NCBI GenBank assembly: GCA_001566295.1
Contig: KQ964246.1
Location: 1,984,001 to 2,048,000 of the forward strand
Length of the DNA: 64,000 bases
From: Microdochium bolleyi
Taxonomy: Eukaryota > Ascomycota > Sordariomycetes > Xylariales > Microdochiaceae
Reading direction: 5' to 3'
The notes under the pieces were generated by a model. It worked only from the letters and a program-made list of their open reading frames with translations. It was not told where the DNA came from and made no database searches. Numbering within the stretch: position 1 is the first letter of the stretch; each line of letters opens with the position of its first letter. Position numbers and translations under genes: made by a program. Positions 44,886 through 56,197 of the stretch are shown in pieces.

Positions 44886-47800
44886 GGTGGCTATTTGGTA
44901 GTGCTGCCGGCAAGCACCTTGGCTCAGCTATCATGGCGGTGCAGTGACACGACGAGATGCCTCGATGCAGCACGCAGATGTATGGGCACGTCGTTGGTGA
45001 CTCTTGCTCCGCCAGAGGCAGGAAGAGTGCTAAAAGTGGGGTGTGTCTGGCAGCTGCAGGCTCGGAGTCGACTGATGGTGCTACAGCCTACAGGGGCCCT
45101 TCCTCGAATCTCGAGGGCTTCATCCTGCTGCTCACAATTCAGGCCTCGACGACGACAACGCCTTCTGGCCTTCTGTCCGGTATGAGGCTACTACTGTGTA
45201 GCTTCCCGCCAGGTACCAGCCAGCCAGCATGCCTGCCATGGTACACACCACCAGGTTTCGAGAAGCCCCGAGAACGACGACATGGGTGCGTGCTACGAGG
45301 TACCTGCCGCCGCTACCTGCAGCTTGACATGCACACATCTGCGGTCCATCGACTCCGTACCTGCGCCATCAAGATTTGTTGTGCTTCATCACACATTTCC
45401 CTCAAGCCTTCACGACCATTGGTACATACCTACCTACTTGGAGCCCTAGTATACAGACTGCCAACAACACGAGGGTCTCCCAACCCGGGGACTGTTCAAG
45501 CGGTAACGTAGCCACCCCAGCGACGGTAGATAACAGGCGACGGCCTGCGGTCCACGAGCGGTTTTCACTATTGACGCCTGAAGCTGCCAGGCTGATGCTG
45601 AGAACAGACACCGTGCATCGTATGCATCACGTCGAGCGCAGCAGGCGGAGCCCTGGTGTGCTCCATATCCGAAGCCTCATTATGCCGCGGGGCCTACCTC
45701 GGGGAAACTAGGAGTTCCATACCTCTGGCACTTGTCATCCGAGTGCCCAAAGAGAAAATTTCGGACCTTCCGAGGGGCCACCTGTGGAGAAGCGGACCTA
45801 ACTCGGAGCGGCCTCGTTCGTGTGGAGAAGGGCCGAAGCCTCGCGCTCTCGCTCATGATGGACTTAGCGCGCAGACGCTGGCGAGGCTGGACTACTCGAA
45901 GGTAATCTTGACAAACCACTCGGGACTCCAACTCATAACAGACCGCCAAATTTGCCCCTCTGTACACAATGCTGGCCCCTGGCTGCGCCCGGCCAGGTTT
46001 CTAGAAAGAGTTGAGCCCAGGCCAAAAACAACCTTCCCCGCAGTCGGTCCGACATACTCAGCATCGTCACCACAGGCGACAGGCACGGGCAAGCTCGAGC
46101 ATGCTGAAGCTCAGGCAGCCCACCAGGGGCTGCAGCATCTCTTAGCTCGAGCTGGGTTACCTCGCCTCTGGATTCGCCCGGGAACGCACAAGCACCTGCC
46201 TCGAAGACCTTCAAAAGTGTGCTTGGGGCATCGTCTATGAGACGCCGGGCAATGGGCCGAGCCCCCCGGAGCTTCGGCCGTGCTCAAAGCGCCAAGATGC
46301 ACCTGATGAGGCAGCCAGTGACATATCTCAGCTAGACGCGAACCGAAATCCGGAGAAGCCAAACCCCAAATCTTCGGCATGGCATGTATACGTGAGAGAT
46401 GAAGCTCCTAGAGTTGGGTTGTGGACCACCAGACAGTTCGCCTGTTAATTGATCAGATACCGGACGGATGCTGAACACGGCAGGAGTATGAAGTGAAAGG
46501 TAACCACTAGTTGATTTCTGGCCCTGCTCGTAGTGCATGCTCCCAGCAAGCTGATGGGGAGGTTGGCACCATCCGCTTGTCATCTTCGGTACATTCAGCT
46601 GCGCGAACATCTGAGTTTGCTGTTGCATATCGCGGTGTCAGCATGGGAATAATTCGTCATTGGACAATCTCAGGCCATTGCCTTACATGTGATGGACGCC
46701 ACCACTCCAAGAAGGAGGCTCCGAGGCCACAGGCGACGAAGGGAGTATTTTGCATAATACCAATAGCCACAAGATAAGATGCAGTGTCACACCGACCTCC
46801 GCGTCGCACTTCGATCCAGATTCAGGTAATTGCTCGGTCAAGGCCGACCGTTTCGAAGCAGAAAGTGTTGGAGACGTGCAAGGTGATAATTGCCGAGATC
46901 AGAGCTGACACATGTGTCTGTGTGATGACGCACGAGACCCCATCCCCCGGATCAGCGCAGCTCCAGATTTTGTCCCGGCAAATGGGGACGCGTCACGTCA
47001 CCTAAGAATGCCGCAGGTATGTTACTGCAGATGATGTAAGTGCACCAAGGCAGGCCATCGGCACTCCCAGACTTATGGTCATGGCAGCAGCGGCGCGATA
47101 CGATAGCGCCGAGCCGGAGAACAACAAGAAGTTATGTTTGCGACTCCCCGTGTGCTGAATATCGGCACAGAACATGCACGATTCGTTTCCTCGCCAGTCA
47201 TCCAGCCAAGTCTGCACGCTGAGGTAGATGTCCGCATCCTGCTCAAAGTGAATATAGAAACTCCATCGAGTCACCGGCCGAATCCTGCATACGACTTGCA
47301 GCACACAGGGCCTCTTGGATAGTTCATGGCAAAGGAGACTGTTATCTTCTAGGGCGACCCCTGCTCACCTATGCGATCCACGCCCGTGCTGTCGGAGACA
47401 AGCCCATCGAGGACGGAGTGTCTCCATTCTGGGCAGTATTGGTGGTGTTATTTGCCGCCAAGGCTTACAGACACACGACCGCAAGTATCCAACGACTGAA
47501 GGACCGACAGGTGTGTCTGTCCGTTGCGAGATTGTACGAGGCGAATAATATATTCACGCTGGTGGTGAGGTAGTCGCATCCCAACTCGTTCTGTTCGCAA
47601 CGACTGCGGCCACTTCGCGACTTGTACCTAATGTTTTCGCAGTGTCCGCACCTGATGGCGCAAGTTGTGGAAAATTAACAACAGAAATGGTGGCATCCGT
47701 CCCAAAGATCCAGCCAGTCAGGGAGAGCATGCAATGCATGTAGCTAGACCCCAGAAGTTTCATCCCCAGAATCAGCACTCGTGCAGCATCACCCCGCACG

Positions 47801-49959
47801 CGTCTGTAATAAAAGACAACCGCTCGCATTCGATCGATAGTAACCACCTTATCATTGAAAGACAGTTGCAGAGTCGCCGTCTTGCTTCGCTGTATTGAGA
47901 CCTCTTGCGGGCGTGGAGACCGATTGCTGCCACCTGTACAGAAGCAGCAAACTCTGCAACACTGCAGAATCAGCCCAGTGATCAAGTGCTCCACGATGAC
48001 GACAGAGATATAGGCATGACTCGGACAGTCTCGCAGGTAATGGAGCATACAACGAGGATACCCCATCCCAGATGCAACAGCTTCAGCCCCCAAGGCATTC
48101 TCGCGGCTGATGACCACGCAGCAGTGGTTGTTACAGAACGATCGTCGAGACTCGCGCTGCCACGGTGACCACATTGGACTCGATGATCAGTTCTTGTACC
48201 TAGCAGCGCCGAACCCAAAACCTCCAGGCTTCCCTGGCGGAACATCAAGCCTGGGCGGTTTAGAGCTCATGCAAAACTTGCTTGTAGTTCTTGTGTGCCT
48301 GTTGTCTGCCCAGGCCAGGGAGGCAATTCCCAGGATATCTACATTCAAGGTCTCCGCGTCACGGGTAATGAGCACGCGGCAAGTTCAGCAATCTGCTGAT
48401 CACGGCACATGAGTATCATGAGCACGGGTAGCGAACAAGGTTGTGGGGTGGCACACCCTCACGCACTGCTTGCGCTGCGTGGGGGCTTGCACCTTCTGTT
48501 TCGTGTGGCGTCTCTGAAAGATACGGAGCACGAGTCCAGCAGAAAGGGTGATATGTCGACCATCCCACGATGGGCCTGGGTAGTGTGGCCTTTGACAACA
48601 TTGGGCATCAGGACCTCTGAAGCCCTAGACCTCTAAGCGATTAGATCTCTAGATCTCTGGGCCTCCGAAGTCTGATATTCGATGCTGAGCCAGCCAGGGG
48701 CGTCTGAAGAGTACGAAGCCATGTGAGAGGACTGCAGACTGTCGCGCACGAAGCACCTGTGAGCCTAGAGATACTGGGGGTATGACAACATACTGGGTGC
48801 CCACCGACCGTCCCCGACACGCGCACGCATGAGCTGGACGAAGCTGATCTCGCCATCGAGACCCATGACGATTTTCCCCGTGAGCAGGCGTCCAGACCTC
48901 AGGCTAGTGAGAGATCTTAATCCCCACAGAGAGATGCCGACTTGACCTCGTCCCTAGACCAAGCCTTTGAGGGTTGGGGACAGAAACTAGCTTGGTAGAC
49001 TGTCCACTTCTGACTCTGGCGGCGGGTAATAGGTCGGTGCCACGAGCCAGTACGATGACATTACTCCGTATCAGCATGGAGAAGATAGCCTCCCATCCCC
49101 AGACGTGGAGAAGCGGCAGGGCACAAACAGTGTGGAGAGAGCTGGTCGGCGCGCGCCCCTGCGCTTCCATGCATCCGTACACGCCCGCCCCTTTCTAGGC
49201 CCCCCTTGTCCCAGATCACTTATCAGCTCGCCCTCGTCGCAGAGCCGCTACAGTTTCCACCTTCTTGAGCAGGAGTCGTCAGGGCCCGAGAGGCCCTTGC
49301 TCGAGAGCTTTCCCCACACGGCGACGGGCGGACTCGAGGCGATAGTACCGGAGGATCGCCGAGGGAAAGTGGTCTACCCGGTGCAGCTCAGGCACATGCG
49401 GCTCGCCTTCTGGGCGCAATGAATCACGACAGGCCGAGCAGATTCCGGTGCTTGAAGCAGTCTGATACCACCCGAGGCCATCGACAATGAGATGGGCCCT
49501 GGCTTGCTCGCACTGCAAGGCTTGCACGGTTGTCTGTCCTTATCCCCCCTTTCCCTTTGGACAAACTGCGCCGGGCACGTACGCCCGAGCGGGCTTGGAG
49601 GCGATAACACGAGTCGTGAGATAGCTATCAGTGGGTTGCCGGCTCTTCTGAAGCCACGGTGCGATTCTGGGCTCTGGAGGAGCAAAGCTGCGGCCCACGT
49701 GCGAGCGATTTGGACAATCTGGGGCAAGGTTGCTCGGTGCATGGTGGCTTGGCTCTGGCCTTGTGCGCAGTGCGCGGTGCTGAGTCCCCGACGCCCACAG
49801 TGGACAGAAAGTATGATAGCACGAGGCTTGGCTTGTGCTCAATGAAGAAGTGCAACACGCAATGAGCCGCGAGTATGGAGTATGGGGTTGTGTGTGGCCC
49901 AGGAGGCATGTATCCGCAACTTCAAAGAGGCACGCCCCTCCCATCATCGTCACCGCAAA

Positions 49960-49972
49960 CCCCCCCCCCCCC
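49960..49972. repeat. Poly-C tract, 13 bases
   Basis: An uninterrupted run of 13 C in the stretch upstream of creA. No function is known. Confidence 0.95.
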
Positions 49973-50707
49973 ATGCCGGGACCCCCACAGCCCTCTCTTT
50001 CTCCCCGAGAACATTTTTTTTTCTGGTGTCCTGCTGCTGCCAGAATCGCCGGGTTGTCATGCCCCCATATTTTCGTCCCGGCGGGCCCCTTGGGTCGTCC
50101 TTTGCATGTGCTTGCCTTGCCTGGGCTGCCAGCACAGGCTCCCGGCCGACACATCATTGATGCTATCACCACGCCCTCGCTTGTCGTCGAATTGAGCCGA
50201 GCGGAGGCGGCGCCAGCAAGCACGACTTGCTCTGCCGCAAGCCGACGACAAACTGGCGCAATCGCTGCTGCGCTTGGATGGGCCTTGGCCTGGCAGGCGT
50301 CGAGACCGCAAGCGATGACTCTACACAGCACACGGTACGATTGCCTCTGATTGGATCGAGTCGTCAGCAAGGTCGCCCAGGAGTGGTGCCCTCTGTCAGC
50401 CTCGAGATGCCAGCGTGAGGCCGGGAGAGGAGCGCAGCAGGAGAAGAAGGAAGCGGGCGTCCCTGAAAGACCCGAGGGACAGACACATGGCACCCTGCGG
50501 TCCACCGTGTGTGTGTGCGCGTGTGCGTGGCCAAGAGAGAATGGCAGGGCAGTACAGTGTCAGCACTTGCTGGTGAGCAAGCAGTTTGGGGCAGGTCCGC
50601 CCGGGCGAATGGACACTGGAACTCTCAGGCAGGCAGGAGGGACGGAGGCCGAACCTTAGCTTGAGGCAGGTACATGCCTGAGGTACCTGCCCCACGCCCC
50701 CTCTGCT

Positions 50708-50982
50708 CTGGGGTAGGCTCCGGCTGTGGCCCGTGGGGCTCTGTGCTGTCGGAGCGGGTGGAGGGAGAGGGCGTGCAGGTGTCAAGATGAATGACTGGCG
50801 CACCGCACCGCACCTGCGAGATCTTTTCCCGGGGCCCGCCCTCTCGCGCCTCGCCCTCTGCTGGAGGCTAGAGGCGCTCCCACGAGCAAAGCCGCCGTCT
50901 GACGCCCCCCCCCTTCCCAGCTTTTCCTCTTCAGACTCCCTGCCGGCACACCAGTTGCCTCAAATACTCCCCGCATCCCCAG
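50708..50982 (+). promoter_or_regulatory. Cluster of CreA-type sites upstream of creA
   Basis: CreA binds the hexamer SYGGRG. Five matches occur here: CTGGGG at 50708-50713, GTGGGG at 50733-50738, CCGGGG at 50829-50834, and on the minus strand GCGGGG at 50969-50974 and CTGGGG at 50977-50982. The motif is short and the region GC-rich, so some matches are expected by chance; autoregulation by CreA is known in other fungi and makes the cluster plausible. Confidence 0.4.
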
Positions 50983-51176
50983 GTCTCGACTTTTCCCGCG
51001 TCCCAACCCAACTACACCACACCGTCCGTCCGCCCTCTTGCGCACAACCACAACCACAACCACAGCCTTCCACCACCACAAACTCACCATCGTCCAGCCA
51101 CTGTCGAGGTCGCCGCCGTGCACTCTCGACCCTCATCAGCTCGTCCGCGCCGACGACAGCACACACTGCACCTTAG
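50787..51176 (+). other. Possible upstream open reading frame in the creA leader
   Basis: An ATG at 50787 opens 129 codons that end 36 bases before the creA start. A second ATG four bases later, in another frame, opens a frame of about 26 codons. If transcription starts upstream of 50787, both would be translated before creA and could lower its expression. The peptide is Pro/Ser-rich and has no domain. Confidence 0.3.
51043..51066 (+). repeat. Short ACAACC tandem repeat in the creA leader
   Basis: Four near-perfect copies of ACAACC, the last ending in AG instead of AC, about 150 bases before the creA start. It forms part of a C/A-rich leader. Confidence 0.8.
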
Positions 51177-51212
51177 AGTCTAGACAACCTCGCCGTCCTG
51201 GCCGGCGATCAC

Positions 51213-52454
51213 ATGCAACGCTCACAGTCAGCGGTGGATTTTTCCAACCTGCTGAACCCGGACGCCGCTCCCACTGCGCCTGCCGACCCTAGCAGCACCA
51301 CAACGCCAAAGGTCGACGCCGACGGCGACTCGAGCATGGCCTCCGTCACTGTCATTAGGCCCAACGGCCCCCTGCCTGGCGGCCAGGCCACAGAGGCCGC
51401 AAACGAGCTGCCTCGACCCTACAAGTGCCCGCTCTGTGACAAGGCCTTCCACCGCCTCGAGCACCAGACCAGGCACATCCGCACACACACGGGCGAGAAG
51501 CCTCACGCCTGCCAGCACCCGGGCTGCAGCAAGAAGTTCTCCCGCTCCGACGAGCTCACCCGCCACTCCAGGATACACAACAACCCAAACTCTCGTAGAG
51601 GCAACAAGGCTGGCCAGGCTGCCCACCACGCCATCAACCACTCCCTGTCTCCCGACTCGGGCATGATGGGTCCTCCTTCCGGCCCTCGCTCCATTCGCTC
51701 TGCCCCCAACTCGACACTGGTCTCGCCCAATGTGTCTCCGCCTCACTCGTACTCGTCGTACGCTCTCCCGAGCCCTGCTCACCACTACGGTCGTGATTCC
51801 GGCATGGGCATCCTCGGACACGCAGCTCACCAGGTCGAGCGGGAGCACCACATGCCCTCGGCCCGGCATCACCCCTACTACTCCTCGCACAGCATGCACG
51901 GCTCTCGCGGTCCTCTGCCCTCACTCTCTGCTTACCACATGTCGAGGTCGCACTCTAATGACGAGCACAACGATGACCACTACAATCATGCTGGACGCAT
52001 GGCAAAGCGGTCCAGACCCAATTCACCAAACTCGACTGCCCCGTCGTCGCCGACTTTCTCGCACGACTCGCTGTCGCCGACGCCAGACCACACTCCGCTG
52101 GCTACCCCGGCCCATTCGCCTCGCCTGCGACCCTATGCTGGTGTTGAGCTGCCTACTCTGCGTAATCTGTCTCTCGGACACACTCCAGCTCTTGCTCCTC
52201 TAGAGCCTCAGATGGAGGGCAGCCCGTACCACCAGCCGCCGCCGCCGACCAGCGCCCCCAGCCATCGCTCCAGCGGAGGCATTTCTCTCGCTGATATCAT
52301 CAGTCGTCCGGACGGCAGCAGGAAACTTCCAGTCCCGCAAATGCCAAAGGTGGCCGTACACGACCTCCTCGGTCCTTCGGACAGCTTCAACCCCACCGGC
52401 CGGGTTTCCGCCAACGGCAGCCTGGCCGGAGGCGATTTGATGGATCGCGCCTAG
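51213..52454 (+). CDS. creA: Carbon catabolite repressor CreA/CRE1, C2H2 zinc-finger protein
   Basis: One exon of 413 residues. The start MQRSQSAVDFSNLLNP is the family N-terminus. Two C2H2 fingers follow: Cys72, Cys75, His88, His92 and Cys100, Cys105, His118, His122, with the TGEKP linker of Mig1/CreA proteins. After that come a Ser/His-rich region with a Lys/Arg patch (AKRSRP), the conserved HTPLATPAHSPRLRPY block and the C-terminal ISLADIISRPDG segment needed for repression in relatives. The protein binds SYGGRG sites and shuts off genes for alternative carbon use, such as cellulases and alcohol catabolism, when glucose is present. No intron is seen, as usual for creA. It lies isolated between two long gene-poor stretches and has candidate CreA sites upstream. 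Confidence 0.97.
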   Translation: MQRSQSAVDFSNLLNPDAAPTAPADPSSTTTPKVDADGDSSMASVTVIRPNGPLPGGQATEAANELPRPYKCPLCDKAFHRLEHQTRHIRTHTGEKPHACQHPGCSKKFSRSDELTRHSRIHNNPNSRRGNKAGQAAHHAINHSLSPDSGMMGPPSGPRSIRSAPNSTLVSPNVSPPHSYSSYALPSPAHHYGRDSGMGILGHAAHQVEREHHMPSARHHPYYSSHSMHGSRGPLPSLSAYHMSRSHSNDEHNDDHYNHAGRMAKRSRPNSPNSTAPSSPTFSHDSLSPTPDHTPLATPAHSPRLRPYAGVELPTLRNLSLGHTPALAPLEPQMEGSPYHQPPPPTSAPSHRSSGGISLADIISRPDGSRKLPVPQMPKVAVHDLLGPSDSFNPTGRVSANGSLAGGDLMDRA

Positions 52455-54410
52455 AGTGTTTGGTCTTTGCAGTAGAGAGCACGCAACAGTCCGATCAGGG
52501 CCATGAATTGATGACATACGGATATAGAAAGGTACAACATAGACATGGGGCGGCGCACTTCTGGGTTTTCTTCTGTTTTTTCTCTGGGCCGCTGCGGGCC
52601 ATCTTCGCTTCTCCACTCTTGTAAGGTGTGCTGCGGCACACCTTGATAATGTATTTGCAGCGAGCCACACGCTGCCTTTTCCTGGACCAAAGTGGACGGC
52701 GCAAACGGAGGCTTTTTAATGGTCTGAAAAACACATGTATGGTCTGTTTCTTGTTGATTTGGCGGTTCACCTGATGGGTGATTCTCACCCCCGTGCTGGA
52801 GCCCCTCTGGAGAGGACAACAGACGGACGACATAGAGCTTATTTGTATTCTTTTTCTCTCTCGCGACAACCCCCACTGGCGGAACTAGATCTCTCCCCTT
52901 ACCATATGAATCAAAGATATATGTAACCTAACTAGTCTGTTTTAATGCGTAGCAACTGACATTGTGCGAAATGCGAGCTTATTCAAAGTATCACGAAGAA
53001 ATGAAATGATCCGGGAGGAAGAGGCCTTGCTACGAAGAAAACAGACAAGCAAGCCACGCAAGGTGACCTCACCTTCAATTACCGAAAAGGCAAATCGTCG
53101 CAGACGGTCATGTTTGCACCCCGGAGCACCCGGACGACCAGCGAGATAAAGGGGGCGTGGCGGGTGGTCTGCCGGCATGCATGTCTCAAGGGCTGAGTAC
53201 CGCACGGAGTAATAAAGTTAAAATGGGCGGAATTAAGACAAAAGACGGGAGACCAGACCAGACCAGTCCCCCTCTGCCGTCTTCCGCGGGGAAAGGGAGG
53301 AAAGGTAAGAGCGAGGGGGGGCGGCCCGGCGCAGAAAGTTGAGTTTACCTACTCCCGTACTCCCCATGCCGCCTCGGGCAATAGTGTACCATATTGACTC
53401 TCTGGGGTTTGCTTGGCACTCGATGACGGGCGGCGGGCAGGCATTGAGGGATGGAGGGGGAGGCAGGCAGGGCAGGCGAGGGAGATAGGGAGCTTGGGAG
53501 GGCGTTTGAGCCGGACCGGGGAAGCCGGGGAAGCCGGGAAAGGGGGCACAACCTTGAAGAGGCAGGCCAACCACCACCACACAGACCAGAGACCTCCCTA
53601 TCCAGGTAGAGCACAGACAAGGAAGGGCTCATCTCAATACTGTAGCTCAAGTTCCGCAGAAGAGAACGGCAGCCCATATGCAGCAGTGCAGAGCCTGAGA
53701 GCCACGCCGCCCGGGTTCCCGCGGGGGAAGGAAAAAATAAAAATACAATAAAAAGAAGCAACAACAACAATAGCAGACAAAAAAGTGAGTGAGCACTGTT
53801 TCGAGGTAACACCCGGGGCGCGGGCGAGCCTCCCGGTGGTCTAGGGCGGGTTTGGTTCTTGCTTTTGGTGACAGGAGTAAGGAGCGTATGTACATGACAG
53901 TCTGTGCTGGTCGCCTTATTTCATAATCATAAGATGAGTTAGCTCTTTGCTTTCTTTCCACGGTTCAATCTGTGAGCTGTATATCCCCCACCCTTGTTCC
54001 TGGGGGAAGGGGTTGCCTGGTGAGCCTGGACGTCTTTGTTAACTAGGCTATCTATTCTAGCTCAGCTCCTGGCTGGGACGAAGTAACTAGTAGTTGCTTG
54101 CAACGCAGGAAAATCGTCTTGTCTTTGTGCATGCTCGGCAATTCGTGGCACCGTGCAAAAAACTCAGGCTCATAGGAGACAACAACACCAGACCTTTTTC
54201 GGAGACGGCGGTTCACCTTCTACTTACAGAATGCTGGAGTGCGCAAAACAGCACCCCGTGCGCCAGCAGGTGCTGACTCCCTTGGCTTTTCTTCTCTGTC
54301 TCCCCGCCTTGGACAACTCCGTACGTACTTACACTCCGTACTTGCTCCGAGCAATCATATTCCCCCACGCAGAAGCGTGTGTCACGCGTGGGAGGCGGTA
54401 GTATGGGGTT

Positions 54411-54428
54411 CCGCAGCCGCAGCCGCAG
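54411..54428 (+). repeat. CCGCAG hexamer repeat, three copies
   Basis: Three perfect copies of CCGCAG followed by a diverged fourth, in non-coding DNA. Confidence 0.85.
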
Positions 54429-56138
54429 CCGCCGTCAGCGCCAGCGCCCGGGCGTTGAGGTCATGGGATCGATCACTCTTCCTCTGCTCTCTTTGTCTCC
54501 ATGTCTCTGTCTCCCACCCCCCGGTCCTCTTGATCATCAACCTGTCAAACAACGCCGGGCGTGGGGGGTTCCCCCGACGTCAAAGATCGATCACTGGGTG
54601 CATACCTCTGGTGTGCACATGAGCCAACAAAGACTGATTGATTGCCCTGCCCTGCCCCAGGTTTGGCAGATTGATTGCGGGGAAAAGTGGGTGCACAAAG
54701 TTCCTTCTCTTGCTCACCATTCGCGCACACACACAGCAGAAAGATTGAGTACAGCAGGGGGCTGCTGCTGACTGGTCCATGACATGAATGATCTGCAATC
54801 CCGCATCTGGAAGGATTTGTTGTGACATGGGGTAGTCCGCTCCGCCCTTATGATCAGAGCTGTCATGCGGGGAGGTGCTCAGATGAATGTAGTAATTAAC
54901 AAGACGTGCCGTTTCGGAATGTGATGGATGACTGTAGATCGCGGAGCAGACTGACATAGTCACACTCCCGATCTGTCGTCAGTCCGGTAAGTGTTCGCCC
55001 GTGTGGCATCGAGCTTCCCCGGGAGTGTGCTGTCAGGGAGACCTGCCGTCACAGATTGAGTCGTCAGACTGGCGGAGTTGGCAGGGCACTGTGACGGATA
55101 CCACATATTCGCTGGGTGCCAATAAGTTATGGGACGAGCTTGCACACCTGCTGCGGTTTCACCCTCCTGCCGCTCACAGTTCCCACGTCTCGAGTTGTCC
55201 TGCTGGGAGTGGGGGCAGCCAGCGAAGAGGAGCAATGATGTCGTGATCTACAGCGGCGATCGCGCGTCCTTCTGGTCACTGAGAGGTCATCTTCCCATGA
55301 AACAAGGTCCAAAGCCAATGCGACCCATTGCCCGGCATATTTTCGTCATTCTGGGTCTTTTTCCACTGCTCCCCAGTGCGCAGAGCAGGGACGGGCTCGA
55401 GGCAGATTATTGCATCGGCGTCGACGTCGTTTAAGGTTCGATCTCGCTGCTGCCACAGCGGCACGCACATCCGGCGGCACGCGTCTCTCTCGGCTTCTGG
55501 ACAGATCCCCATTGATCATAGCAGACGGCGGGGCGTGGAATGAGGCCGGCAAGGTGCTGCTTGGAATGGTTTGATGGTGATCGTGTGAGGCTGGTTCGAT
55601 GAGACACGCCCGTGTGCCGTGAGGCCGTGACAAACAGAGAGGCATCTCGGGTTTCTCAGCCACCTGTGCTCGCGCTCATTCCTCCCTCCCGCCCCTCAGC
55701 CAAAGGCCCATGTCGAGCAAGTGCGTGGCCGAGTCGGCTCATTTCCAGACGTCGGACACTGTCTCGTCACAACAGACAAATCAGACACCGAGATGGAACA
55801 GGCTTCTGGACACCTTGCACAACACGTAAGCCTGTGTTTCACGCACGCACGCCGGCAATGAATGATACGAGGCGTGCGGATCGCATGCAGGACACCTTGA
55901 GAAACGAGGCCCCTTGCCTGCAACGCGATGCTACTTTCTAGCGAGAGATGGCACCCTCACGGCTTGCTTTCAGCGCTGAGCTGGCCCGTGTCGTGGCGCA
56001 AGGGTGGGGTGGTCAAGCCCTCTGCCGGCTTCCCCGGGGGGTTTCCCCGTCTTTTCTTTTTGCATGAATCGGGTGTGAGTTTTTGTGTGTCTGTGCTCTC
56101 TTGGCCTCGTTGGCCAAAGCGACACAACTGTCTGGGAG

Positions 56139-56197
56139 GCGGCAGAAGGAAGTCGCTGAAATGCGGCAGAAGGAAGTCGCTGAAATGCGGCAGAAGA
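56139..56197. repeat. 24-base tandem repeat, about 2.5 copies
   Basis: Two perfect copies (56139-56162, 56163-56186) of a 24-base unit beginning GCGGCAGAAGGAAGTCGC, then 11 bases of a third. The unit is a multiple of three, and both strands stay open through it; one plus frame reads RQKEVAEM repeatedly. A perfect repeat with a codon-multiple unit could mark a recent duplication in a small gene, but no gene was identified. Confidence 0.9.

Larger units (their letters stand above)
44886..51212. other. Long gene-poor stretch upstream of creA
   Basis: About 6.3 kb without a gene I can support. Open frames up to 321 codons exist on the minus strand (50505-49540) but lie over low-complexity tracts and look like shadows in GC-rich DNA. 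A 206-codon minus frame (48174-47554) starts with ATG but has no recognised domain. There is a poly-C tract at 49960-49972 and a GT-rich microsatellite near 50505-50530. The last part is the creA promoter and leader. A long regulatory region, non-coding transcripts or old decayed inserts are all possible. Confidence 0.5.

Noticed and set aside
47554..48174. 206-codon minus frame starting with ATG
   Set aside because: No recognisable domain and no supporting splice structure; lengths like this occur by chance in GC-rich DNA. It remains a candidate for transcript data.
49540..50505. 321-codon minus frame upstream of creA
   Set aside because: It spans poly-C and GT-rich tracts, its composition is Cys/Pro/Arg-rich as in random GC-rich frames, and it has no domain.
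53196..54345. Recurring ACGGAGTA/TACTCCGT motifs here and elsewhere in the window
   Set aside because: The copies are short, scattered and not arranged in a pattern; an enrichment test would be needed before calling them an element.
55425..55620. GGTTCGAT sequences resembling tRNA B-boxes
   Set aside because: No A-box at the right distance and no acceptor-stem pairing.
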